Of a stretch of 64,000 nt of DNA, positions 33,532 through 42,026 are shown one piece after another. The notes below the pieces were generated by a model that searched no databases, was not told the DNA's origin, and saw nothing but the letters and a program-made list of their open reading frames with translations. Position 1 is the first letter of the stretch. Every line of letters begins with the position of its first letter. The DNA lies in the NCBI GenBank assembly GCA_965202735.1, contig OZ241844.1:2294001-2358000 (forward strand), written 5' to 3'. A program made the translations under genes and the position numbers. The stretch is from HK1 sp965202735. Its GTDB lineage: Bacteria > Pseudomonadota > Gammaproteobacteria > HK1.

Positions 33532-35343
33532 TCACCCGCCCCCCGCCGGCCCCTTCCCGCCCTCCTCGAGCTTCGGCAGCGCGCGGCACTCGTTGAAGAT
33601 TCGCGCATCGCAGCGCAGGCAGATGCCGCGGTCGAGGCGTTCGAACACCGCCCCTATCGCCTCCGCCTTGGAGAGGAAGAGGTTCTCCTCGCCGATCTCG
33701 TCGAGGTAGCCGCCGCGGCGGAGGATCTCCATCGGACCTTCCTTGACCTGATGGAAGTAGACCCGCCCGCCCGCCGTGCGGCGCATGCGCGCCTCGCGCG
33801 CGAGCATCTCGGCCCCGGCCACGTCGAGGTAGCTCACGCTGCGCACGAGCAGCAGCAGGTGCTTCTGCAGCGGGCTGTGCCTGGCGACGAGCCGCAGGCG
33901 CTCCGCGACGTAGCTCACCGCGCCGAAGAACAGCGCGCCGTCGATGCGCACGATCGCGAGCTGCGGGCACTGCGGAAGGGTCCCCGCGGTGCTGAAGCGC
34001 CTCCGGGGCTCGCGCGGGTCGGGGACCCGCACCGCCACCGACGGCCGCGACGCCTGGCGGAGGTAGATGATCAGCGACAGGAACACGCCGAGGACGATCG
34101 CGAAGTCGAGGGTAAACAGCAGCGTGGACACGAGCGTGGTCCAGAGCACCCCCGCGTCGGGGGCGCTCGCCCTCACGATGGTCCGGATGTGGCGCACGTC
34201 CACGATGCCCCACGCGACGAGGAACAGGATCGCGGCCATCGCCGGCATCGGCAGGAACGCCAGCAGGGGCGCGACCGCGAGCACGAGCCCGACGAGGAGC
34301 ACGCCGGCCAGAATCGCGGCGACCGGGGTGCGGGCGCCGGCCTCGGCGTTCACGGCGCTGCGATTGAACGACCCGGTCGCGACGTAGGCCGAGAAGAAGC
34401 TCCCGACGATGTTCGACAGCCCCTGCCCCACGAACTCCTGGTTGCCGTCCACCAGCTCGCCGGTGCGCGCCGCGAGGGAGTGCGAGATGGACACCGCCTC
34501 GGTCAGGGCGAACAGGGTCACCGCGAGCGCCGCGGGGCCGAGCTGCGTGAACGCGTGGAGGCTGAAGTCCGGGGCCGAGAGCGGAGGGAGCGTCGCCGGG
34601 ACCGCACCGACGAGCCGCAGCCCGGACTCGCCCGAGACGGGGTGCAGGAACCCCGCGTAGGTGAAGAACTCGATGAGCGCGCCGAGCAGGCTCCCGGCCA
34701 GCAGGGCCGCGATCATGTACGGGAACCGCGGCCAGTACCGCCGGAACCCGATCCCCACCGCGAGGGTGGCGAGCCCCACCACGACCGAATCGGGATCGAT
34801 GTCCCCGAGGCGCTGCCAGAGGTGGGTCAGTATCTCGTAGAAGCGCAGCCCCCCCGGCATCTCGAGGCCGAGGAAGTTCTTGATCTGGCTTGCCGCGATC
34901 AGCACCGCGGCCCCGGAGGTGAACCCGACGATGACCGAGTGCGAGACGAAGTTGACGAGGGTGCCGAGCCGCGCGAGCCCCATCGCGAGCTGAATGACGC
35001 CCACCATGAAGGTGAGGGTGAGCGCGTACTGCACGTAGGCCGCGCTGCCCGGCGCCGCGAGCGCGCTCAGGCTCGAGAACAGCACGATGGACGCGGCGGT
35101 GGTGGGGCCGGAGACGAGCTGCCGCGAGGAGCCGAACAGCGCCGCCACGATCGCCGGGACCATCGCCGCGTACAGCCCGTACTCCGGCGGCATCCCCGCG
35201 ATGGTGGCGAAGGCCACCCCCTGGGGCAGCACCACCACCGCGCCGGTGAGCGCGGCGAGCGCATCGGCCTTCAGAGTGCCGCGATCGACGTCGGGCCACC
35301 ACAGCAGAAACGGAAGGAAGCTCCGCCACAACCCGCGCATCAT
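33532..35343 (-). CDS. SulP family inorganic anion transporter
   Basis: 603 residues with 10-14 membrane helices. VVVLPQGVAFATIAGMPPEYGLYAA is the SulP signature near residue 36, followed by LFGSSRQLVSGPTTAASIVLF. ELVDGNQEFVGQGLSNIVGSFFSAYVATGSFNRSAVNAEAGARTP-type segments are typical of SulP cores. A cytoplasmic STAS domain (about residues 455-560, AIVRIDGALFFGAVSYVAE) follows. The C-terminus ends with a Cys cluster, RGICLRCDARIFNEC, which is less usual. It imports sulphate, bicarbonate or a similar anion; the substrate is unknown. Confidence 0.93.
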   Translation of the reverse strand: MMRGLWRSFLPFLLWWPDVDRGTLKADALAALTGAVVVLPQGVAFATIAGMPPEYGLYAAMVPAIVAALFGSSRQLVSGPTTAASIVLFSSLSALAAPGSAAYVQYALTLTFMVGVIQLAMGLARLGTLVNFVSHSVIVGFTSGAAVLIAASQIKNFLGLEMPGGLRFYEILTHLWQRLGDIDPDSVVVGLATLAVGIGFRRYWPRFPYMIAALLAGSLLGALIEFFTYAGFLHPVSGESGLRLVGAVPATLPPLSAPDFSLHAFTQLGPAALAVTLFALTEAVSISHSLAARTGELVDGNQEFVGQGLSNIVGSFFSAYVATGSFNRSAVNAEAGARTPVAAILAGVLLVGLVLAVAPLLAFLPMPAMAAILFLVAWGIVDVRHIRTIVRASAPDAGVLWTTLVSTLLFTLDFAIVLGVFLSLIIYLRQASRPSVAVRVPDPREPRRRFSTAGTLPQCPQLAIVRIDGALFFGAVSYVAERLRLVARHSPLQKHLLLLVRSVSYLDVAGAEMLAREARMRRTAGGRVYFHQVKEGPMEILRRGGYLDEIGEENLFLSKAEAIGAVFERLDRGICLRCDARIFNECRALPKLEEGGKGPAGGG

Positions 35344-35454
35344 CCGTGCGACCCTCCATGCCTGAACCGCGATTCAGCCCGCGCTTCCCGCCCTCGTACC
35401 CAGCGTGACAGCGAATTCATCGGGCGGGCGTTCCTCGCCCGAATGGATGGAAGA

Positions 35455-35565
35455 AGGCCGATGAAGAAGCCCCTCTCCCACCGGGAGAGGGGTCCGGGGT
35501 GAGGGGACCAATACCCCGAGCTTCCGTGCACTTCGTCCCACAATGATTCCAGCACGGCCTCCGGG
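35455..35565. repeat. dispersed hairpin repeat, copy 2
   Basis: Carries GAAGCCCCTCTCCC/ACC/GGGAGAGGGG, GGGGTGAGG, CCGTGCACTTCGTCCCAC and CCAGCACGGCCTCCG in the same order as copy 1 at 32227. The two copies bracket the membrane-protein and SulP genes in the same orientation. Confidence 0.75.
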
Positions 35566-35941
35566 TGCCCGCACCTCCAGAAACCGCTGCGCTGCGGCCC
35601 GGCGCCGTTTCATGCGGCGGGGTGGTCAATCCCGCCATGATCGTCCTGCGCGCAGACAGACTCGCAGCACAGATGGCCCCTGCTACGATTCACCGCGCAT
35701 ATCATGCGCCTGCGCATTCAGCCGGGTATCGTCGGCGCAGCGCGGAGGACCCCTGCTACGAGCCGCCGCGCAGCCCCCTTTTCGATTCATCGACCGAGCA
35801 TCGGCTGACCGAGCCCGGATTGCGTCGCGTTGCCCCCTGCTACGATTCGTCACCCGACCCCCCTTCGATTCCGGCCCGCCACGGGTCCAGCCCGCCACGG
35901 GACCCGCCGGCCCGCGGGACCCGCCAGCCGCGGAGAACGCC
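35566..35941. repeat. intergenic region with three degenerate direct repeats
   Basis: CCCCTGCTACGATTC or CCCCTGCTACGAGCC recurs at 35677, 35750 and 35834 (offsets 73 and 84 bp), each followed by related GC-rich sequence. The last copy lies about 100 bp before the TerB gene. The copies may include duplicated promoter elements. No gene is seen. Confidence 0.6.
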
Positions 35942-36412
35942 ATGATCCGTACATTCCGGCGACTGTTCGAGTCCACCGTCGCCACCGCGACGCGCGCCGC
36001 GGAGGCCGAGGTGCGCGAGCACGGCTACCACGTCGCGACGGCGGCGTTGCTGGTGGAGGTGATGCGGGCCGACTACGACGTCCGGTCCGAGGAGCGCGCC
36101 GCGGTGCTGCGCGCCCTGGAAGCGGCGTTCGACGACCTCTCGCCCGACGAGACCCGCGACCTGCTCGCGCGAGCCGAGGAGCGGGCCGACGACGCGACCT
36201 CCCTCTACGAGTTCACGCAGCACGTCAACCGGCAGCTCGACCACGACCAGAAGGCGCACGTAGTGGAGCTGCTGTGGCGGGTCGCGTACGCGGACGGAAG
36301 TCTCGACAAGTACGAGGAGCACCTGGTGCGCCGGATCGCGGACCTCATCCACGTGCCCCACTCGGTATTCATCCGGATGAAGCACAGGGCCCGGGGCGCC
36401 GGTCTCGCGTGA
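35942..36412 (+). CDS. TerB-family tellurite-resistance-like protein
   Basis: 156 residues, soluble and all-helical. ATAALLVEVMRADYDVRSEER and LLWRVAYADGSLDKYEEHLVRRIADLIHVPHSVFIRMKHRA are the TerB/DjlA-type motifs with acidic metal-binding positions (ADYDVRSEE, ADGSLDKYEE). The ATG at 35942 gives MIRTFRRLFE. The stress or metal-related role is a family-level inference. It is a single gene converging on the DUF3047 gene. Confidence 0.85.
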   Translation: MIRTFRRLFESTVATATRAAEAEVREHGYHVATAALLVEVMRADYDVRSEERAAVLRALEAAFDDLSPDETRDLLARAEERADDATSLYEFTQHVNRQLDHDQKAHVVELLWRVAYADGSLDKYEEHLVRRIADLIHVPHSVFIRMKHRARGAGLA

Positions 36413-36443
36413 CGCCGCCCGACGGACGCAAGCGCGAGTGCGA

Positions 36444-36575
36444 GCGAGACGACCTCAATCGCTCGCGAAAGCGAGCCGGCCTCATCCGCTCGCGAAAGCG
36501 AGCCGGCCTCATCCGCTCGTGAAAGCGAACCGGCCTCAATCGCTCGCGAAAGCGAACCGGCCTCAATCGCTCGTG
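36444..36575. repeat. 27-bp tandem repeats copying the DUF3047 3' end
   Basis: Between four and five units of CCTCAATCGCTCGCGAAAGCGAACCGG or close variants separate the TerB and DUF3047 genes. The last unit includes the DUF3047 stop (TSD-stop on the minus strand), and each other unit carries the same TCA triplet. Confidence 0.88.
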
Positions 36576-37207
36576 AAGACGATATCTCCGTAGTACGCCA
36601 CCGCGGCGCCGCCGGTGTTGTCGGTGTCGGTCATGATCGCGACCGCATCGACATGTCGGACGGACTCCCCGAACAGCGTCCGGAAGTCCGCGCGCACGTC
36701 CCTGCGCTCCTCGACCCACCGGCCCGCGTCCGCGTCGCCGGAGCGGACCGCGACGTGGCGCGCGGCGTCGGTGTACGCGTTCGGCCACGTCTCCCCCGGA
36801 GACCGCGTGCTCGCCCACACGTAGTTCACGGCCCGGGTCCGCCACAGGAACACCGGATGCGACCGAATCACGTAGACCCGTGCACTGTAGTCGTCGCCCG
36901 CGCGGGTGCGCTCGTCGATGTCTCCCAGGGCGCCGTCGACGCGCCACGTCCAGCGCAGGATCGGGGTCTTCTCCAGATCGATCCGGCGCCGCAGGTACAG
37001 GCCCGAGGCGGCGCCGCGGCTCGTCGCCCGGACCACCGTCCGGCCGTCGCGCCGCACCGTCTCGTACCGCGTCTTCCCCGCGAAGACCTTCTCTTCCCAA
37101 GCGGAGACGTCGCCGTCGCGCAGTACCTCGACGGTCTCCGCCCGCATGGCCCCCGCACCCGCGGTGATGCACAGGCACACAACGAGTCGCAGTACTCCCG
37201 AACCCAT
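36563..37207 (-). CDS. DUF3047 domain-containing exported protein
   Basis: 214 residues. The signal peptide is MGSGVLRLVVCLCITAGAGA with cleavage near MRAE. The body LRWTWRVDGALGDIDERTRAGDDYSARVYVI and IMTDTDNTGGAAVAYYGDIVF is the beta-rich DUF3047 fold, of unknown function. The ATG at 37207 is in the last copy of a tandemly repeated lnt/DUF3047 junction. It is on the same strand as lnt and probably its distal operon member. Confidence 0.85.
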   Translation of the reverse strand: MGSGVLRLVVCLCITAGAGAMRAETVEVLRDGDVSAWEEKVFAGKTRYETVRRDGRTVVRATSRGAASGLYLRRRIDLEKTPILRWTWRVDGALGDIDERTRAGDDYSARVYVIRSHPVFLWRTRAVNYVWASTRSPGETWPNAYTDAARHVAVRSGDADAGRWVEERRDVRADFRTLFGESVRHVDAVAIMTDTDNTGGAAVAYYGDIVFTSD

Positions 37208-37440
37208 GTCCACCTCAATCCGCCTCGCAGGCCCGAACTGCCCACCGCCCGGGGCGGCTACGTGAGGTCGTGCTACCCATGTCCACTCAATCCCCCTCGC
37301 CGGGCCGCCCACCGCCCAGGTCAACTACGTTGGGGTCGTGCTACCCATTTCCACCTCAATCCGCCTCGCAGGCCCGAACTGCCCACCGCCCGGGGCAACT
37401 ACGTGAGGTCGTGCTACCCATGTCCACTCAATCCGCCTCG
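37203..37440. repeat. 3.5 tandem copies of the lnt stop/DUF3047 start junction
   Basis: Units start at about 37203, 37279, 37347 and 37420 (lengths 76, 68 and 73 bp). Each contains, on the minus strand, GAGGCGGATTGA (lnt EAD-stop) followed by ATGGGTAGCACGACC or a variant (DUF3047 start). lnt uses the copy at 37420-37440 and DUF3047 the one at 37203. Confidence 0.92.
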
Positions 37441-39071
37441 CCGGGCCGGACCGCCGGCGATGTCCGCCGCGCCCGAACCAGACCGGCGGCGAGCCACACC
37501 GCGGCGGCGAGAAGGACCGGCGCATCTCCGAACCGCACGCAGGGCGTCTCGCCGTGCATCGGGACGACCTCGAACGTGTCCGCCGCGACCTCGAACTGGG
37601 GAAGCCGGCCGCGCACCTCCCCGCGCGGCGAGACGACGGCGCTCAGCCCGGTGTTCGTCGCGCGCACCAGCCACCGGCCGGTCTCGGCGGCGCGCACCCG
37701 GGCGATCTCCAGATGCTGGTGCGGCCCGATGGAATCGCCGAACCACGCGTCGTTGCTCACCGTCACCAGCAGCGCGGCCTCCGGCAGGTCCAGGCGCACC
37801 GCGCTCCCGAACGCGATCTCGTAGCAGATCGACACCCCGATCGCGTGGGAGCCGAGCCGCATCGGCTCCTGCTCGCGGGGTCCGGGGCTGAAGTCCACCA
37901 TCCTGACCCCCAGCGCCGCCGCCACCGGCCGGAGCACGAACGCGAACGGCATGTATTCTCCGAACGGTACGAGACGCCGCTTGAAGTAGAGCCCGGGCTC
38001 CGGACCGAACATCGCCACCGCGTTCAGGTAGGGACCTCCAGGCCCTTCGCGCACCAGTATCCCGGCGGCGACCGCGCTGCCGTTCAGCACCGCTTCGGCC
38101 AGGAGACCGCGCGTGAACTCGGCCTGGGTGTCGTGGAACGCGGGTATCGCCGACTCCGGCCAGACCACGAGATCGGCGTCGAAGTGCTCCCGCGTCAGCC
38201 GCGTGTACCGATCCAGGGTCGGGCCCCGCATCTCCGGACGCCACTTCCGATCCTGGCCGACGTTGCCCTGGACGATCGCGACCTTCACCGGCGGCCCCGC
38301 CGGCCGCACCCATTCGATGCCCGCGAGCCCGGCGCCCGCGCCCCACAGGGCCGCCGCGGCGGCCAGCGGCACGACCGCGCGTCCTTCGCGGCGAGCCAGC
38401 ACGAACGCGAGCCCGCCGGCCACGCACGCGGTCAGGGCGCCGGCGCCATGCACTCCCAGCACCGGCAGCCATCCCGAAGCGGGGCCGTCGACCTGCGCGT
38501 ACCCGACCTGGAGCCACGGGAACCCGGTGAACGCCCATCCCCGCAGCCACTCCCACAGCGTCCATGCCGCCGGATACACCGCGAGCAGCCGGGGGGCGTC
38601 GCCGGCCGGCGCGACTCGCACCATGATCCAGCCCAGAACGGCGGGCGTATCGGTGGCCGGACGGACAGCTACCTTCGGGGGCGCGACGCGCACCACGATC
38701 CAGCCCAGAACGGCGGGATAGAGCGCAAGGCACGCGACGAGCCCCGTGGTCAGCACGAACGCCAGCCCTCCCTCCACTCTGGCGAAGGCGAAGCTCTTGT
38801 ATATCCAGGAGACGCCGACGCCGAAGGCTCCGACCCCGAACAGCCAGCCGCGGAGAAAGGCGCGCCGCGGCGTCCCGCATCCGTGCCAGGCGAGGAACAG
38901 CACGGCAAGGGACACGAACGCGACGGGAAACAGCCCGAACGGGGCAAACGAGAGCGGCAGAGCGGCGCCGGCCGCGAGGCATGCGACCCCGGCGAGGACG
39001 TCACGCGACGGGATGCCCCGCCGGGACGGCGCCGATCCCGGAGGATCCGATTGCCTGCCTCGTCGATTCAT
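37428..39071 (-). CDS. lnt: apolipoprotein N-acyltransferase
   Basis: Inner-membrane enzyme that adds the third acyl chain to lipoproteins. 547 residues from the ATG at 39071 (MNRRGRQSDPP). N-terminal membrane helices include LPLSFAPFGLFPVAFVSLAVLF. The nitrilase domain has the catalytic Glu in VVWPESAIPAF, Lys in FKRRLVPFGEYMPF and Cys in VSICYEIAF, then TVSNDAWFGDSIGPHQHLEIARVRAAE-type sequence. A hydrophobic segment is duplicated in frame (PAVLGWIVVRVAP and PAVLGWIMVRVAP, offset 72 bp). Upstream in-frame ATGs fall inside a tandem repeat and are unlikely starts. It follows corC, as in enterobacteria. Confidence 0.95.
   Translation of the reverse strand: MNRRGRQSDPPGSAPSRRGIPSRDVLAGVACLAAGAALPLSFAPFGLFPVAFVSLAVLFLAWHGCGTPRRAFLRGWLFGVGAFGVGVSWIYKSFAFARVEGGLAFVLTTGLVACLALYPAVLGWIVVRVAPPKVAVRPATDTPAVLGWIMVRVAPAGDAPRLLAVYPAAWTLWEWLRGWAFTGFPWLQVGYAQVDGPASGWLPVLGVHGAGALTACVAGGLAFVLARREGRAVVPLAAAAALWGAGAGLAGIEWVRPAGPPVKVAIVQGNVGQDRKWRPEMRGPTLDRYTRLTREHFDADLVVWPESAIPAFHDTQAEFTRGLLAEAVLNGSAVAAGILVREGPGGPYLNAVAMFGPEPGLYFKRRLVPFGEYMPFAFVLRPVAAALGVRMVDFSPGPREQEPMRLGSHAIGVSICYEIAFGSAVRLDLPEAALLVTVSNDAWFGDSIGPHQHLEIARVRAAETGRWLVRATNTGLSAVVSPRGEVRGRLPQFEVAADTFEVVPMHGETPCVRFGDAPVLLAAAVWLAAGLVRARRTSPAVRPGEAD
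38609..38717. repeat. 72-bp in-frame duplication inside lnt
   Basis: About 36 bases at 38609-38645 recur at 38681-38717 with two or three changes. They encode RVAP/ILGWI-type hydrophobic sequence twice, 24 codons apart, in the membrane part of Lnt. Confidence 0.88.
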
Positions 39072-39320
39072 CGGTGTGGCAACGGCCGGCCCGTTCGAGG
39101 CCAGAATCTCCTCGCCGTCCTGGCCGTCCTGGCCGTCCTTCGCCGTCCCTGCCGTCCTTGTGCGCATCGAGCCGCGATTCATCGGTGTGGCAACGGCCGG
39201 CCCGTTCGAGGCCAGCATCTCCTCGCCGTCCTTCGCCGTCCTTCGCCGTCCCTGCCGTCCTTGCACGCATCGAGCCACGATTCACCGGTGTGGCAACGGC
39301 GGCTCGTTCGAGGGCCGGCG
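39066..39320. repeat. ~112-bp tandem repeats at the lnt 5' end
   Basis: GATTCATCGGTGTGGCAACG and ~90 following bases occur at 39066 and 39177, with a partial third copy at about 39281. Nested 9-bp units (GCCGTCCTG/GCCGTCCTT) vary in number between copies. The copy at 39066 includes the lnt start codon. Confidence 0.88.
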
Positions 39321-39498
39321 CTCACGTCCATGGACTCCGGCTTTCCGGTGACCGGCATCCTGTCGGCACGGACCGCCCGTTCCGGCGTCCCGACGGATGC
39401 GTCCTTCAGCGACAACCGTCAGGGAGATGATGTCTCGTTGGCGGCGCGGCCTCCCGGGGATGGTGTCCGATGGACGGCGGCCGGACGGCCGGTCCCGC
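39321..39498. other. gap between lnt repeats and corC
   Basis: Together with the repeat block this leaves ~430 bases between corC and lnt. No gene, hairpin terminator or clear promoter is visible. Confidence 0.35.
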
Positions 39499-40365
39499 TC
39501 AGCCCGCCCCGCCCTCGCCTGCGGGCGCCCGTACCCGAAGCAGGTGGACGCGGCGCTTGTCGGCGCGGACCACGGTGAAGCGGAATCCGCCGAGGGTGAT
39601 CTGCTCGGGGCGCGAGGGAAGGCGGGCGAAAGCGCGTACCACGACGCCCCCGATGGTGTCCGAATCCTCGTCGTCGAACGCGCTGCCGAAGTACTCGTTG
39701 AAGTCCTCGACCGGGGTGCGCGCCTTCACCGTGAACTCGCCGTTGCGGTGCGCGTGGATGAGACGCTCGTCGCCGGTGTCGTGCTCGTCGTCGATCTCTC
39801 CCACGATCTGCTCCAGCACGTCCTCGATGGTGACGAGACCGGACACCCCGCCGTACTCGTCGACGACGATGGCCATGTGGTTCCGGTTCTCCCTGAACTC
39901 CCGGAGCAGGACGTCCAGCCGCTTGCTCTCCGGGATGAAGACCGCGGGGCGCATCGCGTCCGCGAGGGCGAAGCGGGCGTTTCCGTTGTGCGCGAAGTGG
40001 CTGAGCAGGTCCTTGGCGAACAGGATCCCCGCCACCTCGTCGCGGTTGTCGCCGATCACCGGGAACCGCGAGTGTCCCGAATCGACGACCTCGCCGACGA
40101 ACTCCTCCGGGGCCTTGCCGTCCTCGATCACCACCATCTGCGCGCGCGGCACCATGATGTCGCGCACCTGCATGTCGCCGACCGAGAGGGCGCCCTCGAT
40201 CATCGCCAGCGCATCGGGGCCGAGCACGTTGCGACGCTCGGCGTCGCGCAGCGTGCGCACGAGCGCGGCTCGGTCCCGGGGCTCGTCCCGCTCGCGCGAC
40301 AGTGCCCGGGCGATGCGTCCGAGCCACGATCCGGCGCCCGATCCACCACCGGGAGATTCGCTCAC
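39499..40365 (-). CDS. corC: CorC/HlyC-family CBS-domain protein (YbeX-like)
   Basis: 288 residues. VRDIMVPRAQMVVIEDG opens the CBS pair (about residues 70-190, including RNHMAIVVDEYGGVSGLVTIEDVLEQIVGEI). A CorC_HlyC domain follows (VRAFARLPSRPEQITLGGFRFTVVRADKRRVHLL). The protein is linked to magnesium/cobalt handling and ribosome metabolism in relatives. The GTG at 40365 (VSESPGGG) fits the frame. A second start-like copy at 40433, overlapping the ybeY stop, is out of frame with the gene. Confidence 0.93.
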   Translation of the reverse strand: MSESPGGGSGAGSWLGRIARALSRERDEPRDRAALVRTLRDAERRNVLGPDALAMIEGALSVGDMQVRDIMVPRAQMVVIEDGKAPEEFVGEVVDSGHSRFPVIGDNRDEVAGILFAKDLLSHFAHNGNARFALADAMRPAVFIPESKRLDVLLREFRENRNHMAIVVDEYGGVSGLVTIEDVLEQIVGEIDDEHDTGDERLIHAHRNGEFTVKARTPVEDFNEYFGSAFDDEDSDTIGGVVVRAFARLPSRPEQITLGGFRFTVVRADKRRVHLLRVRAPAGEGGAG

Positions 40366-40440
40366 GGCACGTCCCGACGATCCGGCCGCAGAGCGGCCCT
40401 GGTGCCCGGTCTGCCGCCGGGAGGTTCGTTCACGGCCCGT
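40351..40440. repeat. duplicated ybeY stop/corC start junction, 68-bp offset
   Basis: GGGAGATTCGCTCACGGCACGTC at 40351 and GGGAGGTTCGTTCACGGCCCGTC at 40419 are copies. In the second, GTGA overlaps the ybeY stop like the other coupled junctions of this operon. Because 68 is not a multiple of three, that GTG is out of frame with corC, and the gene now starts at the first copy. Confidence 0.9.
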
Positions 40441-40894
40441 CTCCGGCCGCGTATGGATCGGGGTAGCCGAAACCGGCGAGGATCTCGCGCTCCAGCGCCT
40501 CCATCTCCTCGGCCGCCCCGGGCGCGTCGTGGTCGTAGCCGAGCAGGTGCAGGGTGCCGTGGACCACGAGATGCGCCCAGTGCGCATCGAGCCGCTTCGC
40601 GTGCTCGCGCGCCTCGCGGGCCGCCACCGGCGCGCACACCACGACGTCGCCGAGGATGCGCACGGAGGGCGTCTCCGGCGCATCGAACCCGAAGGCGAGG
40701 ACGTTGGTGGCGCCCTCCCTGCCGCGGTAGCGCTCGTTCAGCCGGGCTCCCTCGGCCTCGCCCACCACCCGCACCGTCATCAGCACGCCGTCGGAGCGGC
40801 TGTCGAGGGCGGCTTCGGCCCACTCCGCGAGCTTCGCCCGGGGCGGAACCCCGGGCGCCGCGCACGCCCGCTGCACGTCGACCCCGAAGCTCAT
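40430..40894 (-). CDS. ybeY: endoribonuclease YbeY (16S rRNA maturation)
   Basis: 154 residues, a metalloenzyme of rRNA maturation and quality control. The zinc motif HGTLHLLGYDHD (H-x3-H-x5-H) is near residue 117, preceded by GDVVVCAPVAARE and the EREGATNVLAF-type strand RGREGATNVLAFGFD. The start MSFGVDVQ at 40894 overlaps the phoH stop (ATGA). Gene order phoH-ybeY-corC-lnt is as in E. coli. Confidence 0.95.
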   Translation of the reverse strand: MSFGVDVQRACAAPGVPPRAKLAEWAEAALDSRSDGVLMTVRVVGEAEGARLNERYRGREGATNVLAFGFDAPETPSVRILGDVVVCAPVAAREAREHAKRLDAHWAHLVVHGTLHLLGYDHDAPGAAEEMEALEREILAGFGYPDPYAAGDGP

Positions 40895-42006
40895 CTCCCC
40901 GGCTCCTCGCCGGCGGCGTCGTAGGCGTCGAGGATCCGCGACACCATCGGGTGGCGCACGACATCCCTGGAATCGAACCACGTCCAGGTGATCCCCTTCA
41001 CCGATCGCAGCACGTCGACGGCATGACGGAGCCCCGAGCGCTGGCCGCCGGACAGGTCGATCTGGGTGACGTCGCCGGTCACCACCGCGGTGGAGCCGAA
41101 GCCGATGCGGGTGAGGAACATCTTCATCTGCGCGACCGAGGTGTTCTGCGCCTCGTCGAGGATGATGAAGGATTCGTTCAGGGTGCGGCCGCGCATGTAC
41201 GCGAGCGGCGCCACCTCGATCACGTTGCGGTCCATGAGCTTCGCGGTGCGCTCGTAGCCGAGCATCTCGTGGAGCGCATCGAACAGGGGACGGAGGTAGG
41301 GGTCGACCTTCTGCTGGAGGTCGCCGGGAAGGAACCCGAGCCGCTCGCCCGCCTCCACCGCGGGGCGCACCAGCACCATCCGCGTGACCCGGTCGGTCTC
41401 CAGCGCCTCCACCGCGCACGCCACCGCGAGGTACGTCTTGCCGGTGCCGGCGGGGCCGATGCCGAAGTTCACGTCGTGCGTGCGCACCGCCCGCAGGTAC
41501 CGGGTCTGGTTGCGCCCGCGGCCGCGCACCACGCCGCGCCGCACCTTCACCGACTCGCCGCCGGCGGGGTCCCCGTCGAGGCAGCCCTCGATCTCCGACG
41601 CCTGCAGGAAGAGGTGGACCCGCTCGGCGGTAAGCGATTCCTCGCCGGTCGAGGCGTAGAGCTTGCGGATGATCTCGCTGGCCGCCTCGACGGGGGCGGG
41701 CTCCCCGAGCACCTGGAACACGTTGCCCCGGGTGGTGATCTCGACCCCGAGCCGGTGCTCGAGCTGCCGCAGGTGCCGGTCGAGCGGACCGCACAGGCTC
41801 GCGAGCCGCTCGTTGTCCGCCGGCTCGAGAAGGATGTCCGTTTCGGTGCGTGCTGATGGAACGTTCAGTGGGTGGCCTCGGCTCGAAGTCGGGGGTTCGG
41901 GTTCGGTTACAGGTTCGATTACACGTTCGGTTGCAGGTTCGGATACGGGTTCGGTTACAGGTTCGGTTACAGGTTCGGAGTACGGGTACGGACGCGGAGC
42001 TCGCAT
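40891..42006 (-). CDS. phoH: PhoH-like ATPase (YbeZ), with repeat-derived N-terminus
   Basis: 371 residues. VNFGIGPAGTGKTYLAVACAVEAL is Walker A, FIILDEAQNTSVAQMKMFLTRIGFGS Walker B, and TGDVTQIDLSGGQRSGL a conserved PhoH motif. ETDILLEPADNERLASLCGPLDRHL is the usual N-terminal start in relatives. Here it is preceded by ~50 residues beginning MRAPRPYPYSEPVTEPV, made of EPVTEPV repeats. The ATG at 42006 is the only ATG before the conserved region. A CTG (LNVPSART) nearer the core is the alternative start. The protein probably supports YbeY in rRNA processing. Confidence 0.92.
   Translation of the reverse strand: MRAPRPYPYSEPVTEPVTEPVSEPATERVIEPVTEPEPPTSSRGHPLNVPSARTETDILLEPADNERLASLCGPLDRHLRQLEHRLGVEITTRGNVFQVLGEPAPVEAASEIIRKLYASTGEESLTAERVHLFLQASEIEGCLDGDPAGGESVKVRRGVVRGRGRNQTRYLRAVRTHDVNFGIGPAGTGKTYLAVACAVEALETDRVTRMVLVRPAVEAGERLGFLPGDLQQKVDPYLRPLFDALHEMLGYERTAKLMDRNVIEVAPLAYMRGRTLNESFIILDEAQNTSVAQMKMFLTRIGFGSTAVVTGDVTQIDLSGGQRSGLRHAVDVLRSVKGITWTWFDSRDVVRHPMVSRILDAYDAAGEEPGR
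41888..41992. repeat. 12-18-bp repeats in the phoH 5' end
   Basis: GGTTCGGTTACA and variants recur six to eight times, encoding EPVTEPV, EPVSEPA, ERVIEPV on the minus strand. Confidence 0.85.
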
Positions 42007-42026
42007 GCGGGTCGCGGCGCGCGCGG

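Noticed and set aside
36444..36575. Regular 27-bp repeats that might be a CRISPR array
   Set aside because: Units are contiguous with no unique spacers, and they copy the neighbouring gene end.
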